Below are positions 22,065 to 32,400 of a stretch of DNA of 64,000 bases, piece by piece. The notes beneath the pieces were generated by a model. The model did no database searches and was not told the origin of the DNA. It worked only from the letters and a program-made list of their open reading frames with translations. The position numbers were made by a program, and so were the translations under genes. Where the stretch lies: assembly GCA_023053575.1 (NCBI GenBank), contig JAKZAP010000017.1, positions 6,269,501 to 6,333,500 on the forward strand, given 5' to 3'. The DNA comes from Branchinecta lynchi (lineage: Eukaryota > Arthropoda > Branchiopoda > Anostraca > Branchinectidae). Position 1 is the first letter of the stretch, and each line of letters starts with the position of its first letter.

Positions 22065-22760
22065 GAACTAGCCTACAATTAAAAATAATCTGGTATAAAA
22101 GAGAAAGATGTACTAGCAGATTTTCACTAGCGTGCAAAAGATTCATTCCAGATATTATATCTTCCCCTCTTGAATGCTTCTTTTTCAGCTTTTGTATACC
22201 TACCCAATCCGTATGTCTAGTACTAACAAATCTGGGACCCACACTAGGGGCAGATAGCATACAGTTGAGTTCATTTTCGTATTTAGCTTCAACTGTAGGA
22301 CTTGGGCTCGCGAATTCGGCAGTATAGTAATCGGTCCATTCTGCTTCACGTGGTACCAAGAATAAATAATCTTATTTATTCTTTATTTATTTACCTTATT
22401 TATTCTTGGTGGTACTGTGCTGTGTCCGAGTGCGGGTTCATACAGTTTCTCACAAATCTCCATACGGCATTTGGATCGTTTTTTATCCGCTCAGTATTCT
22501 CTTCTATAATAGAAGAACGGTGTTTCACAAGACTTTTGGAGAACTGGCGCTTGGCGTAAAGCTGCACACAGTTTACAGCGCCAACACGAGGGTTTACTTC
22601 ATGTGTACGCACGCAGATAGACGAATAACAAACAAAATAAGGAGAACAGGTTTGACGAATCTTGACGACAAGGAATGGAATGGAACAAAAAAGGGTTTGA
22701 AGTTCCATACAAAAAAAAAGTTTAACGACGAGACTGAAATTTCCGGGACTGGCCCGACAA
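22065..22760 (-). mobile_element. LINE fragment (region before RT plus RT start)
   Basis: On the minus strand, ENTERIKNDPNAVWRFVRNC (linker before RT) is followed, after a ~50-bp palindromic insertion at 22,355-22,407, by VPREAEWTDYYTAEF and LKKKHSRGEDIISGMNLLHA with FNCRLVPNIFW. The last part corresponds to RT motif 1 (usually LKxGKSxGxDGI). Stops and missing motifs show it is dead. Confidence 0.7.
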
Positions 22761-23225
22761 AAGTTTGCAGAATTTGATTTATTACTTTTAATAAGATCCC
22801 GATCCGCCGACGAGACATACACTTTCCGATTGCACCCGAGTAACGTTTCCAGAATTTGATTTCTTAGACCTACGCCCTACAAAATCATTCAGAATTCAAT
22901 TTCTTCTGTGTTTTCGCCCGACAAGACTATATCGAACTTAATTTCATCCGTGTAAACAGAAGCGATGTGCCAAAGAAACTTAAACTTTCAGGATGCGCCT
23001 GATAAGCATTTACGGAATTAGATTTCTTACGTGAAAAAGAACCTGATGTGCCGACGAAAATACCAACGCCCGACAAAACCATACAGCATTTGGATTTCTT
23101 ACGTATAAAAAGAACCCGGAGTGCCAACGAGAACACCCGAGGCCCGACAAAAGCATACAGAATTCGATATATTCTTGTGTTTTGCCAAGAGAATGTGCAG
23201 AATTCAATTTTTTGCGTATAATACA
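22745..23225 (-). repeat. ~75-bp minisatellite
   Basis: Units of the form CCCGACAAAA..CAGAATTCGATTTCTT..GTGTAAAAAGAACCCGATGTGCCGACGA recur about six times with substitutions. The array resumes at about 24,065-24,140 beyond a LINE, so the LINE inserted into it. Confidence 0.65.
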
Positions 23226-24060
23226 AAGCAAGAGAAAAGGCTTTCGCCTCTAAATAACTCTAAGAAATTTTGAGTAGTCGAACTGATCAGAGTAAAAAAT
23301 CTCATCAACAATGCACTTAAAACTATTGATCGATTCAGCATTAACCGCATCTTCGGTAAGGCTGTTCCAAGGATTAACAATTCTGTTGCCAAAACCCCAT
23401 TTAAAAACGTCCTTGTGGAATCTCGACTTTGTAAGCTTGTACGCGTGCCCCCGATGATGACGGTTAATGCTGAATCTTACTAAATCAGTCACTTCAAAAT
23501 TGTCATAACTTCCATTGATTAATTTGAATGTTTCAATCAGGTCTCCTCTAAAAAATCTGTATGCAATGGAGGGAAGGCACAACTTGGCTAATCTCACTTG
23601 GTAGGGGAGATCGCGCAGATCTGGTACGAACTTCGTAGCTCTTCGTTGGATTTTTTCATAAGCCTCAATGTCACAATTGTAATATGGCCGCACTGTGGTG
23701 TGGCCATATTCAATGATCGGGCGAACCATCGACTTGAAAAGAAGTGAGAACAAACCATCCTGCTTAAAAGTAAAGTTTCTTCATATTACACCCAGGATTC
23801 TATTACACTTTTTCATGGTAAGGTTGTAATGTTGCGAGAAACGCAGATCCCCATCGATCGGATCCCTAGATCCCGTTGGGTCATGCATTCGGGTATGGTT
23901 TGGCTGTTGAAACTATAGAAAGTTTTAAAGTGAGAGGGTCCCAGGCGAAGATGGTGACTTTTCTCGACGTTGACTTCCATCAGCCACACTTGCATCCAAA
24001 GTTCAATTTTGTGAAGATCATTTTGGAGTATCTGTGAATCTTGGGAACTCCTGATGATAT
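23226..24060 (-). mobile_element. LINE RT C-terminal region (CR1-like), frameshifted
   Basis: The segment 24,060-23,815 reads DSQILQNDLHKIELWMQVW and VNVEKSHHLRLG (RT thumb). After a frame change, 23,753-23,250 reads SMVRPIIEYGHTTVRPYYN, EKIQRRATKFVPDLRDLPY and FKLINGSYDNFEVTDLV, the classic CR1/Rex-like C-terminus ending in FNRIVNPWNSL-type residues (here GNRIVNPWNSL). The catalytic motif is missing and the element is 5'-truncated. Confidence 0.85.
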
Positions 24061-24615
24061 AGATATATAGATAGAACCCGATGTGCCGACGAGTCGACCG
24101 ACGCCCGACAAAAGTACAACCGACACAAACTAGTAAATTTCGCTGGGCTTCGCCCGACGAAAGTGCTTTCTCAAGACCTTCGGGGGGGGGAGTCCCCCCA
24201 TAGTGACGTTTTAGCCGGAACCTAGATGGACGTGAAAACAAAAATGTACCACACCTTCGATCAGCAGGTCCGATGAATCTCTTGTTTTTTTTCTGAGGTA
24301 AAAGTCTGTAGTACCCCTGACGAAAATGGTCCAGCGTTCTAGCTTACTCTTGATTCAAAGAGCAAAGTAGAATTCCTTCCCAGTTTCCATTCTTGTCGTA
24401 GTTCCCCGTCTACTTAGGCACGACTCTTTTTGTTAACCTTCTTCATTCAAGGTCACGTACTCTCAGTCCCAGTTTATCCTTGGTATTGAGGGATTGCACC
24501 GAATTTAAGATGAAAAACTATGGCAAAGTCACACAACCTATTCGGCGGATGTTACTATGTATCAGCGGGAATGAGAAGCACCAGACTCGAGCACGCTATC
24601 TTCTAGTGGCAACCT
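24061..24615. other. Minisatellite remnant and unrecognised sequence
   Basis: 24,065-24,140 continues the ~75-bp minisatellite; a G-run is at 24,182-24,190. No gene is seen. Confidence 0.4.
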
Positions 24616-25285
24616 AGAGCAAAATAGTACTCCGGAGTAGCGCCAAGACCAGAGCAAAATAAAACTAGTAAGTAGCGCCAAGACTTGAAAAAAGTGTCAC
24701 ACTCGAATAGCAGCGTCACTAGCACCATCGGCGTTAGTGAACGTCCCTACTGAAACTCATTCAATCGCTCACCAGCGCTGGCTCTGATAACTTCATATTC
24801 TCAATATAGCAAAAGACACAGCCTCCGTTGTTCCATTGGTGTATGCAGTCCGCACCTTAGCTTTACTAGAAATTTCTAAGTCCGGAAGTTTGTCTCGCTC
24901 TAATGCCACAAGTGTAGTGGGCGGCGCTACGAGTATGGTCCGTCTACAAAGCATGGAAAGCATAGGTTTTGGCACTATTTCCTGGTGTTATTTTGCTCGG
25001 GCCAATCAGGCCATACTTGTAGCGCCGCCCACTACGCTTCTGGCATTTAAAGCGAGACAAACTTGCGGGTTTAGAAATTTATTGTAGAGCTAAGATGCGG
25101 TCTGCGCACATAGAAGACATAGGGGAGGTTGTATCTTTTCAGTTATTGAAGCCAGCGCTGGTGAACGACTGATTGTATTTTGCTCGGGATGTTCTCTACC
25201 ACCAGTGGCACTAGTGTCGCTGCTATTCGAGTGTGTGTCACTTTTTCTCAAGTCTTGACGCTACTTCCTAGTGTTATTTTGCTCT
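24616..25285. mobile_element. Composite Mutator-like element with 10-bp target duplication
   Basis: The element starts AGAGCAAAAT and ends ATTTTGCTCT, flanked on both sides by the exact direct repeat GTGGCAACCT (24,606-24,615 and 25,286-25,295). Inside are a solo end (24,616-24,649), a full-length minus-strand copy (about 24,650-25,000) and a plus-strand copy lacking its left end (25,001-25,285). A 9-11 bp duplication with long inverted ends is the hallmark of Mutator-type transposition, so the head-to-head composite moved as one unit. No transposase is encoded. Confidence 0.8.
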
Positions 25286-25589
25286 GTGGCAACCTGGAGG
25301 ATTAAGGCGAAGAGGGTGACAGACGAACACTCTTCCCGCACCTACCAGTCGGATCTCCGGAAAATCAACGCGTCCATCCGGCCCGAATGGCAAGATTTCT
25401 GGACGTATAAGGGACGACTGGCGACCAGGCAAAATATTCGTGCTACTAAAAATCGAAAAGTGTTCTCTTCCAGAAAAAAAGTACTAGTAAAAAAAGGTGA
25501 AATAATTTGATGATCGTTATGTGCAAAACTACTAAAACTTAACGCACGAAGAAAACTGTTTCTCTAACTAACGGAAACCAGTCGTAACA

Positions 25590-27365
25590 GAACAACAAGA
25601 GCTACGAGCTCATATGGCACTTGCTACGAGTAGGTGGTACAAGCAAGTATAGAACGCTACAAAATGCACCCGCCATCCAAAAATGCGGTTTGGATATTTA
25701 GTTTCACTCAATTCTGAGCAGTTCCGGCATAAAATAGAAAAACTAGATTTTCATTTTTTTTTCTTGATCAGCTATTTACCCCTCCAAGATGATGTGCGAG
25801 GGATTAATACAATTTCGGATATTCCGGTTGCACTTCCGGCAAACCGTCCTCGTCGAACAGAAACAAAACTAAATCATAAACTCCACCACAATAACAAAAG
25901 GAAAACGGTGCGGAACCAACAAACAATAAGACGACATGTGAACTAACAAGACCAAAGGTTTCGATGGGATCCCAAAAACTCAATATCTGATCCAGACAAC
26001 TGGGTCTTGTCTTAGCCAGACGCAGTCATCGCCAGACTCCTTGAACATTTTTACAATTAAAATTCAGAAACAGATTAAGGCCAAATAGCTAGTCATCTGA
26101 GAAAACCAAGTTCAGATATGGATTCAGCATGTGTGCTTACCCCTATAAGTCATATCTGTTCTGACGAAAACTTCCTGCCACTTCTGCCAATTCCCTGGTT
26201 TCGGCCGAACTCCAGAACTACCCGTCGGGCGAAAAAAGAAAGCTCAAAAACAAACTCAGTATATCTTCTTTCCCCAATAATGAACATCTAATCAACTTCA
26301 AATAAAAATTTAACTTATAACAAATTTTCCGACTCCAGCCGGATTTCGGTCGAACTATATTTCCGGGTAAAATATGATTGTCTAACACGGATTCAGCATC
26401 TTTTCTTACCCTTAAATCGGTTATCTAATCAACTAGAAATAAAACTTAAGCTTCTAACAATTTTCCGGTTTTGGCCGGATTCGGGGGGAACTACATCTCC
26501 AGGTAGAGAATTTTTTCACCTAAGTGTTCAGCATGTCTTCTTGCCCTAAATCGAACATCGAATCAACTCCAAATAAAAATTTTAATTTTAACAAACTTTC
26601 CGGTCTGGGCCGGATTCCGGGCGAACTACTTGTCCGTCGAGAAAATGGTTTTCACCATCGTCCTCAGCATGCCTTCCTACTCCTAAATCGAACATTTAAT
26701 CAACTTCACATAAAACTTTTACTTTTAACAAACTTTCCGGTTTTGGCCTGGTCGGGTTCTGGTCGGGTCCCTGACATGTCTGCCAATTTTCGTCGTCCTA
26801 TTACTTCAGGAAGCACCGAACTCGAGGGACCAGTAGAAGTTCGGACCCCCCCCCCCCCCAAACTCCCCTAAAGTGAGCGGATACGTTCCGGTTATGCCAG
26901 TCACGTATCTAGGACTTGTGCTAGTTCTTTCCACCAAGTTTCATCTGGATCTCTCCACTCGTTTTCCGTTTTAAGCGTTTTCCAAGATTTCCGGTTTCCC
27001 CCTCCAACTCTCCCCCTATGTCACCGGATCCACTCTGGATTTAAAATGGAACGTCTGAGACACGAGGTCCTTCCATATACCAGGTTTCATTAAGATCCGA
27101 TCTCCCGTTCGTAAGCTAAAAATATTTCATTTTTCCGGATTCCTCCTCCCTCCACTCCCCTACAGATGGTCGATCGGGGAAGCGACTATTTCTAATTTAA
27201 TCTGGTCCGGTCCCTGATATGCATGTCAAGTTTCATCGTCCTAGCTTATCTGGAAGTGCTCGAACTAGCAAAACCGGGATCGACTGACGGACCGAAATTA
27301 CAATCGCTATATGGCACTGCCATACATTTTTTGCAAGTGCAAGTGCCATAAATTTGTGCCATTTG
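25590..27365 (-). mobile_element. Large satellite-bearing non-autonomous element (reverse orientation)
   Basis: One end (25,594-25,640) reads AAGAGCTACGAGCTCATATGG, the reverse complement of the right end at 56,935-56,956. Then come the single-copy tail and ~130-bp units (25,950-26,760, inverse of 1-860), diverged ~281-bp-type units (26,880-27,230) and the start region (27,235-27,310: AACTAGCAAAACC..AGCGATTGTAATTT-type words inverted). This shows that the repeats at 1-860 and 55,128-56,960 belong to one element family. Confidence 0.6.
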
Positions 27366-27481
27366 TGTTCTGAGTGCCTCGGGCGATGCAGGAGGCAAGT
27401 TAAGGCAATCAGCAGTATTGAAACTTTGCATGGAGTTCGGTATGAAATCTGTCTACCATTGGATTCTCCTCCCGAGCCAAT

Positions 27482-27570
27482 CCTGAAAAGCACCCCGGTA
27501 GGGTGCTTACATCCGTGATCGAACTGAAGCCAGTCCGTTGCGCCCAACCAACACTGCTACGCGACAAATT
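27482..27570 (-). repeat. tRNA-like (SINE-type) sequence
   Basis: The minus strand reads GTCGCGTAGCAGTGTTGGTTG (A-box-like TAGCAGTGTTGG) and GGCTTCAGTTCGATCACGG (B-box-like AGTTCGATCAC) about 35 nt apart. It does not fold into a complete tRNA. A tRNA-derived SINE head is the best reading. Confidence 0.4.
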
Positions 27571-27638
27571 TTATCCCCTCTTTTGTTTCAGCTCGGCTGA
27601 TTATAACGTTCAGATTTAAATATATTGTTAACTCCATA

Positions 27639-28256
27639 GTTGCGTCTTTGCTCATACCGTGTTATCTCTGTGGTATCTGTTGACACGGTAACTGTATCTG
27701 CAATTAGTCGTTTTTGCAGTTATCGTGGTATCTGAAACATTCGTTGTCAACAATAAAACACGAAAGTACGTAACGGTTATGTTTCAGTTGTGGTATCACA
27801 GTTAAACGTGGGTAGGAAACTAATCTTCCAGATTTTCAATAGTTCTGTAATGGGCCACTTTTTTTATTTATTGTCCCCTTATGGGAAATCTTGAGTGATA
27901 GAGATAAATCCGACCACCAAAAGATATACTTTAAATATGCAAAGTTTCTACCTGGCTCTGCAAAAACGACTATTGCCGAAATTGCACTTTTCGAAGTCAT
28001 CCCAAAAGAAAATCAGATATTCAGTCACATCTCTAAGTGGTAAACTTCTTTCTCACAAATCTGACAAAATTTGATGAAAGTGAGATGACTTTTCAGATAC
28101 CACGACAAGCTACCACGGTCGAACCGCAGTATCTGAATATCTGATACCACGATAACTGCAAAAACGCCTTTTGACCGTGGTATCAGATACCACGATAACT
28201 GCAAAAACGACTTTAGAACGTGGTATCAGATACCATGGTATCAGCAAAAACGCAAC
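27639..28256. mobile_element. TIR element, GTTGCGTYTTTGC family (copy 2, interrupted)
   Basis: The left end GTTGCGTCTTTGCTCATACC and the inverted right end GTTGCGTTTTTGCTGATACC match the element at 16,299-16,580, which lacks the 220-bp segment at 27,736-27,955 and the short GGTATCAGATACCACG tandem near 28,170-28,210. TA precedes the left end; the right flank is TC, a worn site. Confidence 0.65.
27736..27955 (+). repeat. 220-bp direct repeat, copy 1
   Basis: From ACATTCGTTGTCAACAATAA to GCAAAGTTTCTACCTGG, nearly identical (about ten differences by eye) to 28,641-28,860. This copy is embedded in the TIR element at 27,639-28,256. Confidence 0.8.
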
Positions 28257-28402
28257 TCATGTGACGTATACTGGTGACGATACTAAACAAGGAGGATGCA
28301 AGCCATGAAAATTCGGGCCAAAGAGGATTTATCCACTTCAGGCCCCTGAATCCTACTGGTCGACTTCGACTCCATCTTCTTGTCGTCAGGTAGGATACAA
28401 AC

Positions 28403-28560
28403 CCTTAAAGGACCCCTCGCGCTATTTACTCTTCAACATACAGTATTTTAAAATATTTGAATACCTTAAAACTGTGCTGTGCTTTCTACAAATCACCCGC
28501 GGATTTGGCTGTTTTAAGCCTTTCCGTGACCCGAAAACAGGGAAACAATTTAAATACCAG
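28403..28560. repeat. TTAAAGGACCCCTCGCGC repeat copy
   Basis: CCTTAAAGGACCCCTCGCGC..TATTTACTC..TTGAATACC and GGCTGTTTTAAGCC..AACAGGGAAACA are the reverse complement of 31,870-32,011. Non-coding. Confidence 0.5.
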
Positions 28561-28640
28561 TTTTTTTTCTGATGGAAATATTTCGGAAAATGTTTCATCA
28601 TTCCTCATTGTTTCATCATCAACACTTGTGAAAAAAAAAA

Positions 28641-28860
28641 AACATTCGTTGTCAACAATAAAACACGAAAGTACGTAACGGTTATGTTTCAGTTGTGGTA
28701 TCACAGTTAAACCTGGGTAGGAAACTATTCTTCCAGATCTTCAATAGTTCTGTAATGGGCCACTTTTTTTATATATTGTCCCCTTACGGGAAATCTTGAG
28801 TGATAGAGATAAATCCGACCACTGATAAATATACTTTAAATATGCAAAGTTTCTACCTGG
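28641..28860 (+). repeat. 220-bp direct repeat, copy 2
   Basis: Same length and about 95% identical by eye to 27,736-27,955, but with unrelated flanks (an A-run on the left, AATCCCGTC on the right). It appears to be a discrete mobile or duplicated unit. Confidence 0.8.
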
Positions 28861-29277
28861 AATCCCGTCTTGGTCTAGAAACAGACCACTAAGTAGAAAC
28901 GTTCTGCGGGAACAACAGTGGAAATGACCGAACATTCTAAGCGGGTGTGGAGTTTTTAGTGTTTATTCGAATATGTTGTGTTCTGTTTTTTTTTGCTTGT
29001 TTTTAAATGGTCTGAATACTACTCGTTGGAGGGTTGGGAGAGAGATATGGGCTAGAATAGGTGAGGCAAGATCGACGAAAGAGCAGGCTTGTGAGCAGGC
29101 TTGGGAAGACTTTGCAGATTTTCCACTTATCAACCTGTTCCTGTGAAATAGAATAAGGTGAATTCAGAAGAATCTGGCACGTTTTACCTACTTTGTGATA
29201 ATGGCGGAAACATCGTACTTACGCTTCTGATTTTTTTTTTAGAACAAACATACTCTCGACTAAGGATAACACAAACA
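28861..29277 (-). other. Putative 3' UTR of the pseudouridine synthase gene
   Basis: On the minus strand AATAAA occurs at 28,967-28,962, about 310 nt past the stop codon; no other exon is seen. The 3' end is inferred only. Confidence 0.35.
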
Positions 29278-29469
29278 TTACAGTTTTCTCATTGCGAGCC
29301 ACTTCAACACCTTCCTAAACAGGGGTGGGGGAGGGATCCTGAGTTTCAGGTCCCATCCATTTTCTCCCATCTTAGGAAAGTTCAGTTGAGAAGCGTGGAG
29401 GAACATCGGCATTTCTCGAACTTTCTGCTGACGGATCTTCAGGGACATGAGGAGATCCTCACTTAATCT
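29278..29469 (-). CDS. RPUSD3/4: Pseudouridine synthase exon 6 (C-terminus and stop)
   Basis: The minus-strand exon follows TTTTTTGCAG in phase 0 and ends in TAA. It encodes 63 residues starting RLSEDLLMSLKIRQQKVREM, then MFLHASQLNFP and a PPPPLFRKVLKWL end. The LHA-x-L-x-FP pattern is the usual last strand/helix of RluA-type synthases (LHLHARQLxLP), supporting the assignment. Confidence 0.88.
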   Translation of the reverse strand, partial: RLSEDLLMSLKIRQQKVREMPMFLHASQLNFPKMGENGWDLKLRIPPPPLFRKVLKWLAMRKL

Positions 29470-32400
29470 CTGCAAAAAACAATTTATTATTTGCGTTTTT
29501 CATCTGAATTCTCAGTTCTCACTTGTCGCTTCTCAATATCTCGTATATACGAGCGTTTTTGCTCTTCTCGGTTTTGTCAAAAACGCCCATTTAGCTCACT
29601 ACCAGAAACATGGAACGGCATCATCAGCAAAAGGAAGCTCAGACCCGAAGCTCTTCTCTACAACAAAAGAAACGTCAACGCAAATGCAGAAAAAACTCTA
29701 CACGATCAATGACCAAATCGAGCAGCAAAAACAGAAGCAGTGTCCAAAATGACATCACAGCAACGTTTTTAACTCCAAGCAACTCTCACAAAGGAATTCA
29801 CGAAATCAAATATTTAAGGCTATAGAAAAAAACATCTACAAATACACTCCTATTAACTACCCAAATTAACATATTAACCTCGATATTAACCAGAGATGGG
29901 CGAATCCGAGCATGAAACGAGTCTCCGAATCCAGGGCTAGGTACGAATCCGATTCCGAATCCGTATCCACCATTTCATGCTGAGGAATCGAATCCGGAAT
30001 CGAATCCGGATTCGAATCCGACCTTAACAAAAATTAAATCATGTACATAGGTTATAGTTTAAAAATCAGAGGTGACAAAACATTTCAGGTAATCAGATAA
30101 TGTGATCAGGTAATACTTAACATATTTGGCAGTGGACACCGAACAAATTTGATTGTCTAAAGCACACTGTGTAAAAATTGGGAAAACGGAAACTGGAACG
30201 ATGCAGAATAGAAATTTGAGCGGATTCGTAAGATTGAGGGTTTGGAATCCGAGTCCGAATCCAGCCTGAGAAGCAGAAGATTCGAATCCGGATTCAGATT
30301 CGCCAATCTCTGATATTAACCCATATTAACAACCAAAGTTACCCTGAAAAGAAGGGAAAGGGCTACAAACAATCGCAACTAATACTAATACGAAAAAAAA
30401 ACAAAAATGTAGTTTTCGTTTCTTTTCTTGATCAGCCAATTATTCTTCTCAAGGGATAAATATAATTTTGGTTGCACTTACGGCAACCGTCTTCGGCGAC
30501 TCTCAAACTAACTAACATTTTAGAAAACTAAAACAACGTAAGAGTGATGAAGACGAGAACTTAGAACATCTTAACAGAAAGACTATATGGTGCGAGTCAC
30601 CCTTTAAGTAAGCCAGTGTGAAAGGATCTTAACACGTTCCAGGAAGTAACGAGAGTGCCCAAGGTAGGGCAATGTGCCCATGCTCTGAGGTATGGCGAAT
30701 TATTGGGGCAACTTCCTGAAAAAGGGCGTGACAGATAGTGCACCTTCTCACCTGTGGGGCAAAGCTTGTCTCGTGGGAATACTTGTGGTCACCAAGAATC
30801 GGTGTTCCAAGGCCCAATGATAAATGAACCCGGATTTGGTGTTTTATGCCAGTTTCCGGCCGGACAACAAGAAGCGCAGCAGAGTTGGCTTTGGTCTGAG
30901 ACAAAACCTAAAGAACAAACTATTTTAATAGGAGTTGTAAGTGTACCCTTTATCCATCAATCTCGTCAATTTGGTAGGATAAATACTTCATTACTACACA
31001 GGTCGAATTTACTCAAAAACATTGTTTTATTCGAAGCTGCTGGAAACAGCGACATGACTAGCATTAAATTCAGGGTCTCTTGGAGAGACAGTGGATTAAT
31101 CATGTGTGTAGGATTCGCTTCCACCTTTGTCGGATGCTTCCACCAGACTCCGAATGTTTACGCAGTTGTACGCACTTCTTCCAGGTAGGCCACCCCTCCA
31201 AATATGACCCCGGTTGCCGGTAGGATAACTGCGGTATAAATCATTCGATAACCTGACAAGGATAACATTACCCAAGAAGCTGCTCTGTCGCAATTGAAAG
31301 CCAACTCCAAGAAATATTCAATTGTGACAATTAACTTTTTAAAATCTACCCCAGCTTTCCGTCGACCCCATTCCCCCAGAAATCTCTGTTAAGAAATTAA
31401 CTACTCGGAGTTACTTTAACCAATGATCTAAAATGGGATGCCCACATCAAAAATATTTTAAAACAAGCCTCCCCATGTATTGCTGTTTTGAAACTACTTA
31501 TAAAATTTTCTTGCCCTTCTAAAGACCTCCTCCAAATTTACGTTAGTTTTATCAGACCTATTCTTGAATACGCTTGTCCTGTTTGGCACATCGGGCTCTC
31601 TTCAGAACACACATGCCGCATCGAGAACACTAAAAAAAGGGCCCTCATGACCTGTCTTACCTACAATACTAATGCAAGGTACTTCCATAATCACTCCATA
31701 TATTTCTATACCCGCAGACCCCAATTTCGTACGGTACATTCTAACCACTATAACAAAACCACGCTGATTTTCCCACTTGCCGTGTTTTGCTACCTTCGAT
31801 GTGTGTCACGCTCTCGACGGTTGTCTGCGAGAAAGTTTTTCCAGCAGAAAAACCGGTTATGTAAACTGTTTCCCTGTTTTCGCTATAAGTCAACGGGTGT
31901 CCGAAAAGGGTTAAAACAGCCAACACCGTGGGTTATTTGTTGAAAGCACAGCATAGGTTTAAAGTATTCAAGTATTTTAAAAAAAGAGTAAATAGTGCGA
32001 GGGGTCCTTTAACGGGGAGGGTAAAGTGCCCTATAGTTACCTACTAAAAAGGTTCAAGCTGGCTACCCTGGAAGAGAAGAACCCGCCTTAGCATCGATTT
32101 CGGTACTAAAACCCTATCTGTTCCCCGATTGCGTAATATTCTCCCTCCCCCCTATTCTCCTATACGTATTAGACCCCAGCGAGAGAAATCCCAGAAAATC
32201 CCCAAACTAGCACCTCTGACCCCTCTTCATGAAAGATAGAAGGAGTTTTGTACCAGCATTTGTTGAATTGTACAATAACCGATAAGTTAGTCCTTTTAGT
32301 GTTTTTTTCTTTCGTGACAAGACTATAGAGTGATGAATGAATGAATGAATTTATGACGCACTGCCCAAGGGCGTAAGTGCAATAAAAAAAGATAAAGAAA

